The notes: generated by a model from the letters alone, not told the origin. 64,000 nucleotides of DNA from Marinobacter sp. BGYM27 (GCA_025153445.1 JANZNS010000004.1:186001-250000); one strand, 5' to 3'; counted from the stretch's first letter, positions 1 through 10,531 are shown. A program made the numbers and translations.

Positions 1-643
1 TGCCTAACGCCAGCGTCAGGTGATCAACCCGTGTTAAGCCGGCTTTATCAAACAGGGTGTCAATATCGATAACAACGGAAATGAGCCCCCAGAGCCGGTA
101 AGGCTCGCCGGGGCGGGCGGATAGTTTGACCGGAACACGACCAATAAAGGCCGCCCCGCCCTGAACCAGATTAACCGGGCCGGCCAGTACCAGCTTGCCG
201 GATTCAGCCGCGCGTTTGACCTCCGGCCATTGCTCGGCATTCTCGCGAAAATTCAGACCCAGCGCGGCACGATTTTTCTCCAGCGGGTGAATCAGCCGAA
301 TCACCATATCCGGTGCGGCTCCAATATTCCGGAGCTCATCGCGATCGTCCAGAATAACGCTGGCCAGCGCCGCAAAGCGCTCCTGATTCATGTCCGGTTC
401 GGTCGCGATGGCGGCCACCAGCCCCCGGACGGTTTGCATGTTCTCGCTGACCGTACCCTCGAGCTCTGTGCGAACCGTCGCCAGACCCTGCGTGACGTCC
501 TGACGGGTATCATCGAGATAGGATTCATAGTTGGCGCGATCAATGACGTAACCTGCCAGCACCGTCACAAGCACAACGGCGCACCGAATGATCCAGTGCC
601 CGGCAATGCCGGGTGAAAATGTACGTCTGCCGGTCATCCGCAT
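1..643 (-). CDS. CHASE-domain membrane sensor, N-terminal part
   Basis: The frame opens at the ATG at 643-641 (a second ATG lies two codons on) and runs off the left edge, so only about 214 N-terminal residues are visible. Residues about 16-34 form a hydrophobic helix (HWIIRCAVVLVTVLAGYVI) followed by an extracytoplasmic segment. That segment carries the CHASE signature: a RNIGAAPDM stretch, then HPLEKNRAALGLNFREN and a SGKLVLAGPVNLVQGG stretch. CHASE domains sense small ligands outside the cytoplasm and are joined to histidine kinase, GGDEF or EAL modules. The output module lies outside the window, so its class cannot be stated. Confidence 0.8.
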   Translation of the reverse strand, partial: MRMTGRRTFSPGIAGHWIIRCAVVLVTVLAGYVIDRANYESYLDDTRQDVTQGLATVRTELEGTVSENMQTVRGLVAAIATEPDMNQERFAALASVILDDRDELRNIGAAPDMVIRLIHPLEKNRAALGLNFRENAEQWPEVKRAAESGKLVLAGPVNLVQGGAAFIGRVPVKLSARPGEPYRLWGLISVVIDIDTLFDKAGLTRVDHLTLALG

Positions 644-723
644 GCTGCTTTTGTGAGGCATTCTTTACCTGGCGCTATGAGAATCACGACGTCACACCCT
701 GCCCGGTTCATGCGAGGCGATGG

Positions 724-1188
724 CTATTGGGACTTGCTTGCCCGAAAGATCGCGAGTGCTTCGCCTTTATCATTCAGCAGCACCAGCTCGTCATCGTCCA
801 TTTCAATACTGACGGTGAGCTTCATCGCTGTCAGGAAAGGTAACTCCACAGTGCCCTCTGCGCAGGCCTTGCGCGTTGACGCCATCGACAGGAAGCGAAA
901 CTGCCCCTCAACCGTCCCGTAACGGCCCATGAAACTGTTGCAGCCTGAAAACCCGGTGACCTGGCCGTCATCCATAAAAATGACATACGGCGCCTGCAGA
1001 TACTTGTCACTGTCTACAGACTGGCCACCAACATGCTGAAGTTTCCAGTCCGTATTGGTAAAGGTGACTTCAGTACTTTCAGGTGTCCCCTCTTCCGTTA
1101 CGGTCACGCAGGCCGTCAGTGCAAACAGGCTGGCCATCATCAACAAACAACGCAAAATCGTAGCGGATGAGCTGGGGGTCGCAAGCAT
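724..1188 (-). CDS. META-domain (HslJ-like) lipoprotein
   Basis: A 154-residue protein. The start at 1188 is preferred over an upstream in-frame codon because it has a GAGG ribosome site and begins a signal peptide ending in the lipobox LTAC (Cys about residue 27). The mature part holds a META/DUF306 domain: a TDWKLQHVGG opening strand and the diagnostic SGCNSFMGRY loop. The family includes HslJ, linked to novobiocin resistance and envelope stress in E. coli, but its molecular role is not established. It is predicted to be membrane-anchored in the periplasm. It stands alone between the CHASE sensor and a long spacer. Confidence 0.8.
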   Translation of the reverse strand: MLATPSSSATILRCLLMMASLFALTACVTVTEEGTPESTEVTFTNTDWKLQHVGGQSVDSDKYLQAPYVIFMDDGQVTGFSGCNSFMGRYGTVEGQFRFLSMASTRKACAEGTVELPFLTAMKLTVSIEMDDDELVLLNDKGEALAIFRASKSQ

Positions 1189-1766
1189 GGTAAACCTCGG
1201 AATCGGCCTGAAATAAGGATGACTTAAAGGTAGGACTATACCCTTGCCTTTTGCAACGATCACGCCCTATGAAGCGGGCGCCTCTTTTGAGACGACGATA
1301 CGTTGCCGGGAACACATGCAGATGATTCAAGTCATGGGTCGTCGACCAATGTCCAAGGAATAAGTGAAAACCGGGGCGGACGACGAGGCGGTTTTTTGAC
1401 TATAATAGCGATCGACGTTCACGCCTGAGCGCAGCGTATCAATATGCGATCGGGTCGTTGACGCGAACTATCTCCCCCAAAGCCTGTCTCGGTGAGAGCA
1501 CTGTACTGGCTCCACGTTTTACAGGCTGGCGTACCTGATCGCGGGTAGCGCCTTCGAAAAAGAGCAACGACGCTCCATCAGTATTGTGAGCCGCCGGCAT
1601 GTAGCCATAAGATACATATACATTTGGCTACGAGGTTCGCGAAAACGAATAGACTGTGAATAAATATGGTATCCATGGGGGTGGGCTATTCCTGGTTATT
1701 CCTCGCGCGAATTTAATAGCCTGCAATTAATCCGTCCTGAACAACATACGGCGACCTGAAGATAAA
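1189..1766. other. Intergenic spacer upstream of icd
   Basis: A 578-base stretch with no convincing gene. It holds a TATAAT hexamer at 1401-1406 without a good -35 box. It also holds a perfect 7-base inverted repeat, GTAGCCA (1601-1607) and TGGCTAC (1625-1631), with a 17-base AT-rich loop about 140 bases before the icd start. The region probably contains the promoters of the lipoprotein gene and icd and a long icd leader. Confidence 0.5.
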
Positions 1767-4016
<2,250 letters not shown>

Positions 4017-4037
4017 ACACTCAGGTGAGATAAAACC

Positions 4038-4069
4038 GCCCGGCCGGGGAAACCCTGCCGGGCTTTTTT
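4038..4069 (+). terminator. Rho-independent terminator of icd
   Basis: A GC-rich inverted repeat (GCCCGGCCGGGG / CCCTGCCGGGC with a short A-rich loop) is followed by a run of T beginning 22 bases after the icd stop codon. Confidence 0.85.
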
Positions 4070-4177
4070 GTGCCCCTGCTTTCTGCAGGATATTTGTCGC
4101 CATCCCGCGCAAACTCCGCTTTTCTCAATTACAGTTAGTAGTTCCAGGGAACCTCTAAACAGAGACAGGACTGCAAA

Positions 4178-5413
4178 ATGACGAACGGACAGGAGCCCGA
4201 CTTGAGAGAGCAAACGACCAAAGCAGGCGTCAGCCCGGAAGAAGCGCTGCAACGCCTGCAGGACACCGTGATTGAAAAATTCCCCCAGCGAATCGACGAC
4301 CTGCTTGAAGCCTTTCGTATGCTGGGATTCGCTCTGCAGAATGACACATCCGATGTCAGCGTTGAGCAACTGTCTCGCGCCATCGACGAATTGAAAGACC
4401 AACTTCACAACCTCATCGGCACCGCCGGTACCTTTGGCTATCTGGCCGTCGGCAATATCGCAGACGAGATGAATAAAACGCTGAACACCTGGTTATGGGG
4501 CTCCCAGGGGGTCGATTCAGCTCCCTGGAGTAAAATGATATATCTCGCCCAGCAAATGGCGGATATTCGAAACCAGCCACCAGAGCACTCGATTGCGATC
4601 CCGCAGCGGCCTCAACTCCCCTCCACTTCCCAGTTAATTCATGTGGTGGACGATGACGCCGATCAGGCACAACTGCTGGCGAGATGGCTGTCAGATGCGG
4701 GTTACACCACAGAGATATTCACCTCTGTCAGTGTTTTTTATGACCTTTATCAAAGCCTCAAAAAGCCCGATCTCATACTGATGGATATGCGCTTTGACGG
4801 TGAACAGTATGCGGGAGCAAATTATCTGCGCCGACTCCAGCGCAACCACGAGGATTTTCCCGCAGTCGTCTTCATTTCTGTAATGGATAGCCTTGAAGCT
4901 CGGCTTACCGCACTGCGCGCAGGCGCCTCGCGCTACCTGACAAAGCCTATCGCCCGGGACAAGTTCCTGGACCTGGTCGAAACCTTCAGCCACCCCGAGA
5001 GCCAAACCCCCTATCGTATCCTGCTGGTAGATGATGATGAGCAGGTGCTGGCTGCAATGGCCGCAACCCTGCGTATCAAACGGTTCGATGTGAAAGAAGT
5101 CAGCCAGCCGCTTACCACCCTCGACCACATCAAAGCGTTCAAACCTGATGTTCTGGTACTGGATGTCTACATGCCGGATGTATCGGGCCCGGAACTTGCC
5201 ACGATTGTGCGGGAGACAGAGTCCACGAATTCTCTGCCCATCCTGTTTCTCTCCGGTGAGCTCAGTCACTGGCGTCAGATTCAGGCTTCGGGCCTGAGCG
5301 CGGAGTTCATCCTGACCAAGCCGGTGATCGCTGACCAGCTTGAGGCCACGCTGCAGGCACTCGCCCAGCGCGCAAGGCAGAACGCAGCCTTGTTCAGCAA
5401 GGAGGCAGAATAG
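4178..5413 (+). CDS. Hpt-REC-REC signalling protein without output domain
   Basis: A 411-residue cytoplasmic phosphorelay protein. Residues about 20-130 resemble an Hpt domain, with the motif LHNLIGTAGTFGYL around His77. The lysine usually found three residues after the His (HxxKG) is Ile here. Two complete receiver domains follow. REC1 is about residues 152-270, with Asp159/Asp160, phospho-acceptor Asp203 and Lys256. REC2 is about 279-400, with Asp285-287, Asp329 in LDVYMPD and Lys381. No GGDEF, EAL, HTH or kinase region follows. It is probably an intermediate or sink in a multistep relay. No partner kinase is adjacent, and the gene stands alone between icd and an SDR gene. Confidence 0.8.
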   Translation: MTNGQEPDLREQTTKAGVSPEEALQRLQDTVIEKFPQRIDDLLEAFRMLGFALQNDTSDVSVEQLSRAIDELKDQLHNLIGTAGTFGYLAVGNIADEMNKTLNTWLWGSQGVDSAPWSKMIYLAQQMADIRNQPPEHSIAIPQRPQLPSTSQLIHVVDDDADQAQLLARWLSDAGYTTEIFTSVSVFYDLYQSLKKPDLILMDMRFDGEQYAGANYLRRLQRNHEDFPAVVFISVMDSLEARLTALRAGASRYLTKPIARDKFLDLVETFSHPESQTPYRILLVDDDEQVLAAMAATLRIKRFDVKEVSQPLTTLDHIKAFKPDVLVLDVYMPDVSGPELATIVRETESTNSLPILFLSGELSHWRQIQASGLSAEFILTKPVIADQLEATLQALAQRARQNAALFSKEAE

Positions 5414-5518
5414 GCCATTCTCAAAAATTACCCGAAAATAAGTAACCTTTAGTTATTTACACTCAAGCCATAACGCACTACTTTAAGTGACCCCTGTTTA
5501 CTTAAAGGAAATACCGCT

Positions 5519-6280
5519 ATGTCATATGTTGTGATTACCGGTGCCAGCGCAGGTATCGGCGAGGTATTTGCCCGGGCATTGGCTGCGGAGCGGCAGAACC
5601 TGGTTCTGGTCGCACGCCGGGAAGACCGCTTGCAGACATTGGCAAACGAGCTGAAGAGCCAGCACGGTGTCGAGGTCGAAGTGATCGCATCGGATCTGGC
5701 CGATCCCGAAGGATCGACCTTACTGGCGGAAACCATCAAAAAGGCAGGCTGGGCTATTAACGGCCTGATTAACAATGCCGGTTTTGGCGACAGGGGCCAC
5801 TTCAGCGAACTCGCGCTGGAGCGCCAGCTGGCGATGATTCAGGTCAATATTACGTCTCTGGTCGCGCTGACCTGGCGCCTGCTGCCTGAGCTCAAGTCGC
5901 AACCTGACAGCTTTATTATCAATGTCGCCTCAACTGCCGCCTTTCAGGCAGGCCCCAACATGGCCATTTATTACGCCACCAAAGCATTTGTGCTGTCGTT
6001 TTCGGAGGCTCTCCACGAGGAGCTTCGGGAAAGCGGCGTTCGCGTCAGCACCCTGTGCCCTGGCGCGACGGATTCCGAATTCGCCACCGAGGCCCACATG
6101 ACCGATACGCTGCTGTTCCGGTCCGGCACCATGTCGGCGGAAGCGGTGGTGAGAAAAGCGCTGGCCGGGCGCCACAAAGCGATCGTTATTCCCGGCCTTA
6201 AAAACCTGTTGATGGTCTGGTCTGGTAAACTCTCGCCCCGATTGATTACCCGGCGATTGGCCGGCTGGTTGCAAGCGTGA
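5519..6280 (+). CDS. Short-chain dehydrogenase/reductase
   Basis: A 253-residue classical SDR. The Rossmann cofactor motif TGASAGIGEVF lies at residues 7-17. NNAG is at about 85, the catalytic Ser is in a VASTA segment near 140, and the active-site YYATK is near 156. An AAAGGAA ribosome site precedes the ATG. Basic residues after the first strands (VARREDR) suggest NADP preference. The substrate cannot be deduced; it most resembles the YqjQ/DltE-like group. It is followed after 13 bases by a TetR gene and is probably co-transcribed with it. Confidence 0.88.
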   Translation: MSYVVITGASAGIGEVFARALAAERQNLVLVARREDRLQTLANELKSQHGVEVEVIASDLADPEGSTLLAETIKKAGWAINGLINNAGFGDRGHFSELALERQLAMIQVNITSLVALTWRLLPELKSQPDSFIINVASTAAFQAGPNMAIYYATKAFVLSFSEALHEELRESGVRVSTLCPGATDSEFATEAHMTDTLLFRSGTMSAEAVVRKALAGRHKAIVIPGLKNLLMVWSGKLSPRLITRRLAGWLQA

Positions 6281-6293
6281 GGACAGGGGTCGA

Positions 6294-6935
6294 GTGAAAA
6301 CCATTCTATGCGGCGGTAAACAGCGCGCGCGCAGTGAGGCCGACAAGGCACTGCGTGAGCAACAGATTCTGGATGCGGCCGAAGCGCTGTTCACCAGTCG
6401 CCGGTTTAACGACCTCAAACTGGCCGATGTCGCCGCGGAAACCGGGCTCACCAAGGCCGCACTCTATCGCTATTTCCGCAGCAAGGAAGTGCTGTTTCTT
6501 GCGGTATACCGGCGAGCCTTTGAATCGCTGGCAACCGATATCGAGGCGCTGTCAGCAGAGGATTTTCCTGACCGGTTTATTCAGGCGTTGCTGTCACATA
6601 CAACCTACTGTGGCCTCACCGCCATTCTGCATACCGTGCTGGAAACCGGCCTGAGCACGGCCGAAGCGCGTGAGTTCAAACTGTTTCTGCTGGATCAGAC
6701 CCGGCGGCTTGGCGCTCCGATTCAAAGCGTTACCGGACAGGACGAAGCCGCCTGCTTCGAGTATCTGATTCTGTGCCAGCAGGCGCTGATTGGCTGCTGG
6801 CACCTCAGCCATCCATCAGAGGCGGTGCGCGACGCGATTCAGGATGAACCCCTGTCGGTATTTGAACTGAACTTCGCGGATACGCTCAGCCGGCATCTGA
6901 GACTGCTCACCGACGCCTTTATCGCCGCCCGCTAG
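6294..6935 (+). CDS. TetR/AcrR-family transcriptional regulator
   Basis: A 213-residue regulator starting at GTG 6294 behind a GGACAGGGG-like site. The N-terminal helix-turn-helix is clear (about residues 18-65: ILDAAEALFTSRRFNDLKL, then LTKAALYRYFRSKEVLFLAVY). The rest is the variable ligand and dimer domain. Its tight spacing behind the SDR suggests that it regulates that operon, but no operator was identified. It converges with the LysR gene, with only 15 bases between stop codons. Confidence 0.88.
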   Translation: MKTILCGGKQRARSEADKALREQQILDAAEALFTSRRFNDLKLADVAAETGLTKAALYRYFRSKEVLFLAVYRRAFESLATDIEALSAEDFPDRFIQALLSHTTYCGLTAILHTVLETGLSTAEAREFKLFLLDQTRRLGAPIQSVTGQDEAACFEYLILCQQALIGCWHLSHPSEAVRDAIQDEPLSVFELNFADTLSRHLRLLTDAFIAAR

Positions 6936-6950
6936 CCTCTCAACTGCCGG

Positions 6951-7916
6951 TTAAAAGCTGCGAATCACTGACATCGCGTCGGCTGCAGTTGCCGGTGCAA
7001 CATCCCCCGCCACATCACGCCGCTGATCACCGCACGCCCACTGATCTTCAACCAGCTGCGCGAATACTTCCAGCTCGGCCAGGGCCTTGCGCCGGTCTTT
7101 TCGCATCACCAGAAACAGGGGCACCCGCGCACCGCTTTCCGGAAACACCGTGACGTCGCCCCGGGCTGCCGCCATCTCGGCAAGGTGCTCTTCGACCAGC
7201 CCCAGACCTAATCCCGCTTTAACCATGGCGATCGTAGAATACTCTTCATCAGACGATGCCACGCTGTTCATGGCACCGTAATGCACGCCCATGGTTTTGC
7301 GCATGAGTTCAATGTAGGGGCATTCCGGCGACGGCGTAATCCAGGGCAGGTAAGCCAGTTCACGGGGCGCCTCAGGAAGTGTCGGAAGACTCATTCTGGC
7401 AGGCGCAATGGTTACCACATTGATGTACCCCAGCTCGGTACGCACCAGATCTTCGTGATCACGACCGCCGTAGACAAAGCCTGCATCCAGCTGGCCAGCC
7501 AATACGTCGATCTGATTGTCTGCCGAGTTACTGGATTTAACCACCAGCGAGACATCCGGCAGCTCTTCTCCGGACGCTTCAAGTACGGACTCGATTCGTA
7601 ACAACTCGGGCAGCGCGTTCAGCCCAAGCAGCAGGCGTGTTTTAGCCTGCCCGGCAATCGCCCGGGCGGTGGTTTCCAGCTCGGCAAGATTACCCAGCAC
7701 ACGATAGGCCATCGGCAGCAACTTGCAGCCGGCGTCCGTCAGCAGCATGCCTTTGCTGGTGCGCTCGAAAAGCTGGAGTGACAGGGTGTCTTCCAGCTGT
7801 TTCAACTGGGCACTCACGGCCGCTGGCGTGGAGAACCTGCGCTCGGCCGCACGGGTCAGGTTTTTCTCTTCGGCAATCAGCACGAAGGACCGCAACTTTT
7901 CGATCTGGATATTCAT
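6951..7916 (-). CDS. LysR-family transcriptional regulator
   Basis: A 321-residue regulator. The ATG at 7916 is chosen because a GGGAGGG site precedes it and it begins exactly at the LysR HTH (MNIQIEKLRSFVLIAEEKNL, then RFSTPAAVSAQLKQLE). The longer frame adds only 13 unlikely residues. The C-terminal two-lobed substrate domain follows (about 90-300). The gene is divergent from the DUF1127 gene at 8151 across 234 bases, the usual geometry of a LysR target, but no effector can be inferred. Confidence 0.88.
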   Translation of the reverse strand: MNIQIEKLRSFVLIAEEKNLTRAAERRFSTPAAVSAQLKQLEDTLSLQLFERTSKGMLLTDAGCKLLPMAYRVLGNLAELETTARAIAGQAKTRLLLGLNALPELLRIESVLEASGEELPDVSLVVKSSNSADNQIDVLAGQLDAGFVYGGRDHEDLVRTELGYINVVTIAPARMSLPTLPEAPRELAYLPWITPSPECPYIELMRKTMGVHYGAMNSVASSDEEYSTIAMVKAGLGLGLVEEHLAEMAAARGDVTVFPESGARVPLFLVMRKDRRKALAELEVFAQLVEDQWACGDQRRDVAGDVAPATAADAMSVIRSF

Positions 7917-8150
7917 AGCGTCCGGCCCTCCCTGGGCATCGGCGATGACCATCAATCCAAAAGCATACTACGGGTTTTGCCAATCCGACAGGCACAGTCT
8001 GTTGGCGCATCAAACAGCACAGTTTTGTGTTCAGAAATGGTGAACGGTCCGTGAAAAATTACTAGATTCATTCCGCCGGTGGGGCTTCCTACTATCAACT
8101 CTCAGCCGCACAAACCAGCGTGGCTGCATGACTGACAGGAGGACAGCGTC

Positions 8151-8405
8151 ATGAACACAACACACTCACCACTCTTGCTGAAACGCCCGCTTCGGGAACA
8201 CCCGTCACTGATTTCACGTCTGGGGCTTGCAGGGTTTGGCTTTGGGATACTGCGGATCTGGCAACGCCGCTGGAGCAACCGACAAGCGCTACGTCATGAC
8301 TTCCACGGTGCCAGCCCGCAATGGATCGCCCGGATAGAGCGGGACATCGGGCTGGAACCCGGCACACTGAAAGATGAAATGCAGAAACCTTTCTGGTCAG
8401 AATAA
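8151..8405 (+). CDS. DUF1127 (YjiS-like) small protein
   Basis: An 84-residue basic protein behind a strong AGGAGG ribosome site. A helical region (RLGLAGFGFGILRIWQRRWS) is followed by the DUF1127 signature: NRQALRHDF, then IERDIGL and a C-terminal KPFW. In alphaproteobacteria such proteins act in RNA-linked phosphate and stress regulation. In gammaproteobacteria the role is open. It is related to the smaller protein at 28983-29162. The divergent LysR gene may control it. Confidence 0.85.
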   Translation: MNTTHSPLLLKRPLREHPSLISRLGLAGFGFGILRIWQRRWSNRQALRHDFHGASPQWIARIERDIGLEPGTLKDEMQKPFWSE

Positions 8406-8417
8406 TGAACGGTAAAC

Positions 8418-8449
8418 GGCAGGGATGACAGCACACCGCCATCCCTGCC
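8418..8449. terminator. Hairpin between convergent genes
   Basis: A perfect 10-base inverted repeat, GGCAGGGATG (8418-8427) and CATCCCTGCC (8440-8449), lies between the stop codons of the DUF1127 gene and the convergent 83-residue gene. There is no clear T run on either side, so intrinsic termination would be weak. Confidence 0.5.
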
Positions 8450-8456
8450 CTGACGC

Positions 8457-8708
8457 TCAGCCCCGACACACCGGACGCTGACGCGCGATACGCTCACCAC
8501 AGCTTGCACACTCGTTCTTCGCCTTCCGCTTCAAGCCTATCCGCAACCTGACAAACGTGACCTTCGCATGCTGCCAGCACTGCTTCAGCATGATCACTCT
8601 GGCCTGCCGGGTCCGGTCATCAGGCGTGCCCTGATTGAGGTATAGCGCCTCCAAACGAAGTTCAGGTGTTTGACGACGTCGCGCATTCAACACAGTACGT
8701 GGATTCAT
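8457..8708 (-). CDS. Small basic protein with C-terminal CxxC, unknown
   Basis: An 83-residue, very Arg/Lys-rich protein of unknown function. A nearly ideal ribosome site (GGAGGTG, 7 bases before the ATG) argues that it is translated. The C-terminus carries CASCGERIARQRPVC, so three Cys residues could bind metal as a minimal zinc ribbon. No family was recognised; a faint likeness to the DksA/TraR finger is not enough for a name. It converges with the DUF1127 gene across a hairpin. Confidence 0.6.
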   Translation of the reverse strand: MNPRTVLNARRRQTPELRLEALYLNQGTPDDRTRQARVIMLKQCWQHAKVTFVRLRIGLKRKAKNECASCGERIARQRPVCRG

Positions 8709-8843
8709 TTCGGCACCTCCGAATCACTGGGTGGGTACCGATATGGAAACCCAGCGCCCGGCCTGAATCCATCGAAAGCTTTTTGACGTTGGCGTTAAAA
8801 ATTCCTGAACGCTGCACGCCATTTCTACCTTCAGGTTGCCGGG

Positions 8844-9197
8844 CTACTGTTGAACGATCACTTTAAAGCCACCGAAAATCAGGCGCTTGCCATCAAACGG
8901 CATGTTGTTCATATCCATATCCATCCGCGGGTCCTCCATCGACTTTTTCATGCCCGCATCCCGCTCTTCCCGCGATGGCCAGGTAATCCAGGAAAACACG
9001 ACGGTTTCCTCTTCCTTGCACTGCACCGCCATCGGGAATGACGTGACCTTGCCTTCCGGTATGTCATCACCCCAGGCTTCTACCACTTCCAGCGCGCCAT
9101 GCGACTTGAAAATATCGGCAGCCTGGTTGGCCAGCTTGATGTAAGCCTCTTTGTTGGCATTCGGTACCGCTGCGACAAATCCATCGATATAAGACAT
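8844..9197 (-). CDS. DUF1428 (YbaA-like) protein
   Basis: A 117-residue cytoplasmic protein. The ATG at 9197 has AGGAG six bases upstream; an adjacent GTG at 9200 is too close to that site. Family features are the SYIDGFVAAVP start, the EAWGDDIPEGKVTSFP segment near residue 45, WPSREERD and the closing DGKRLIFGGFKVI. DUF1428 proteins adopt a dimeric alpha/beta-barrel fold like antibiotic-biosynthesis monooxygenases; no activity is established. It is transcribed alone. Confidence 0.9.
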   Translation of the reverse strand: MSYIDGFVAAVPNANKEAYIKLANQAADIFKSHGALEVVEAWGDDIPEGKVTSFPMAVQCKEEETVVFSWITWPSREERDAGMKKSMEDPRMDMDMNNMPFDGKRLIFGGFKVIVQQ

Positions 9198-9370
9198 CAC
9201 GTTCTCCTTTCATTGTGGGTCTTTCGAAAGGTAGTCGAACCGGTGAAGCTCAAATCGACAGGGGCTCAACTTTTTTATACAGGGTGGCTGGCTGTCTCTT
9301 GGGTGGATGTCCGTAAAACCGGGGCGGGCATGAGTGACTTAATTTATGGGATTGACACCACAGTCACTTG
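9198..9370. other. Spacer at the left edge of the cassette array
   Basis: No gene is seen. A perfect CTTTCGAAAG palindrome (9221-9230) lies in the DUF1428 leader. On the minus strand GTTGAGC (9264-9270) fits the attC core GTTRRRY, and CATAAC at 9370-9375 overlaps the stop of the next gene. The two could be the ends of a further, degenerate attC site. A 7-base inverted repeat AGTGACT/AGTCACT lies between them. Confidence 0.35.
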
Positions 9371-9709
9371 TTATGTGTTTTGACGCATCCATCTCTTCCA
9401 CTCATCAGACTGGTGCAATTCCTTCCTGTCAGAAATCTTCCAGCGATATAGAAGAGTTGGCACCTGGCCGTGATAACGCTCGTAGAAAAGTACCGCATCT
9501 CTTCTCTTTTGCCGCCAATGGTTACTGACGGCTCCTGGCCAGCTGTGATTTTCTCGTCGGTTGGCCATTACGATTATGCTCCGCACTTCACTTTTTCGAA
9601 GTCTTACCCAGTTTGCCCGCTTAAACCTTAATTGGCGGCTTGGGTTGCGGGCCATTGGTAGGATTCTTCTATCCTTGAAACGGTTGCCCGCCATATTCCT
9701 CTCAAACAT
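9371..9709 (-). CDS. Hypothetical cassette protein
   Basis: An open frame of 112 residues, rich in Arg, Trp and Lys, with no recognised family. It begins immediately after the GTTATG of the short palindrome at 9709-9720, and its TAA overlaps a TAAC core-like sequence, as with the other genes of the array. A shorter start (MARNPS, residue 19) is possible. No strong ribosome site is visible and codon quality is mediocre, so it may not be a real gene. Confidence 0.35.
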   Translation of the reverse strand: MFERNMAGNRFKDRRILPMARNPSRQLRFKRANWVRLRKSEVRSIIVMANRRENHSWPGAVSNHWRQKRRDAVLFYERYHGQVPTLLYRWKISDRKELHQSDEWKRWMRQNT

Positions 9710-9720
9710 AACAGCAGTTA
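9709..9720. repeat. Short palindrome TAACAGCAGTTA, left copy
   Basis: A 12-base perfect palindrome, extended to 14 bases by flanking A/T, sits over the stop codon of the 9718-10119 gene. An identical copy is at 14644-14655. TAAC and GTTA are the outermost bases of attC core sites, so it looks like an attC reduced to its two outer boxes with a 4-base spacer. Confidence 0.6.
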
Positions 9721-10119
9721 TATGGATTGTTCAAGAGGATTACCGCCATTTATAAGTAACGATTTAAACAACTCGATATTGTGCTGATTTAGTTCATAGT
9801 TGATCTCAGGACTAGAAAAATAAAACAGCACATCCGCAACCCTGCTACCATCGACAGTATCAGCATCCCACTCAAATGTATCAGAAGCCACCAAGCAAAA
9901 ACCGATGTTTTTTAAATCGGTTGGCGATAGTTTGTTGTTTAATGCTGCATTGCATATTTTTACAACGTGCTCTGACCTAACAACAAACTCACTTTCCATG
10001 TCTTGTATCCGAACATGAGAAATATCATTTTCTGTTGTTGAGCTACCCGATAAATCAGAAACTAACGCATCAATATCTAGTTTGCCCTCAAAATACTCTT
10101 TAAGTGCGACTTCTTTCAT
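9718..10119 (-). CDS. Hypothetical cassette protein
   Basis: A 133-residue acidic soluble protein of unknown family. The ATG at 10119 lies 14 bases after the GTTATA core of the preceding attC site, typical cassette spacing. A longer TTG start at 10143 would begin inside the attC. The C-terminal half (DVLFYFSSPEINYELNQHNI, then LFKSLLINGGNPL) has the feel of small immunity-type or stress proteins, but no family can be named. The TAA stop overlaps the short palindrome. Confidence 0.65.
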   Translation of the reverse strand: MKEVALKEYFEGKLDIDALVSDLSGSSTTENDISHVRIQDMESEFVVRSEHVVKICNAALNNKLSPTDLKNIGFCLVASDTFEWDADTVDGSRVADVLFYFSSPEINYELNQHNIELFKSLLINGGNPLEQSI

Positions 10120-10132
10120 TGTGCTTTTGCCA

Positions 10133-10229
10133 TATAACGCCAATGATCAGCGGCCGCCTTGAAGCACAGCGCAAAGGCGGTCCGGTGGAGGCCCATCAGG
10201 GCCGGAACAAACTGCAACAACTGGTTATG
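10133..10229 (-). repeat. attC recombination site 1 (97 bases)
   Basis: Read on the minus strand it runs from CATAAC (R'', + strand 10224-10229) to GTTATA (R', + strand 10133-10138). Imperfectly complementary arms lie inside (CCAGTTGTTGCAG against CTGATCATTGG), and the centre is a GC-rich stem-forming segment. It sits exactly between two same-strand genes. Architecture and length fit integron attC sites, though the core departs from the strict GTTRRRY consensus. Confidence 0.75.
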
Positions 10230-10249
10230 GGTTGGCGTGCCCTCATATC

Positions 10250-10531
10250 CTAAACCTTCGCAAACAGTGCGAAGGCAAGCCCTGCAAGTAACAACGCCAC
10301 AGGCACCACAGCGAAGGCCATAAAACCAGACAGTGATTTAGCTTTGGAAGCCCTAACGCCATCCAGAACTGACATGGCCACCAGTAGCAGACTTACTACT
10401 CCAACCACTAAATGGCCTCGGTAGTCGGGGTCTAGACCGATGCGGAGAAATGCAGGGCCAATTGCCGCGCCAATCCATGTAAAGGCTACACCTTTGGCTC
10501 CAATAAACGTCTGGTATGCATCCTTGCTCAT
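10250..10531 (-). CDS. Small integral membrane protein, cassette gene
   Basis: A 93-residue protein with probably three transmembrane helices (about residues 10-30, 38-57 and 66-90) and short polar loops (GLDPDYRGHL, RASKAKSLSG). The ATG at 10531 lies 15 bases after the GTTATG of attC 2, with only a weak ribosome site. No family was recognised. Small membrane proteins are common in integron cassettes, but no function is implied. Confidence 0.65.
   Translation of the reverse strand: MSKDAYQTFIGAKGVAFTWIGAAIGPAFLRIGLDPDYRGHLVVGVVSLLLVAMSVLDGVRASKAKSLSGFMAFAVVPVALLLAGLAFALFAKV

Noticed and set aside
230-616. Plus-strand frame opposite the CHASE gene
   Set aside because: It is the shadow of the minus-strand coding region, has no family features and no ribosome site.
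1401-1406. TATAAT hexamer as a promoter for a small RNA
   Set aside because: No -35 element at proper spacing and no terminator downstream.
9221-9230. CTTTCGAAAG palindrome as an operator
   Set aside because: Ten-base palindromes of this kind occur by chance and nothing else supports a site.
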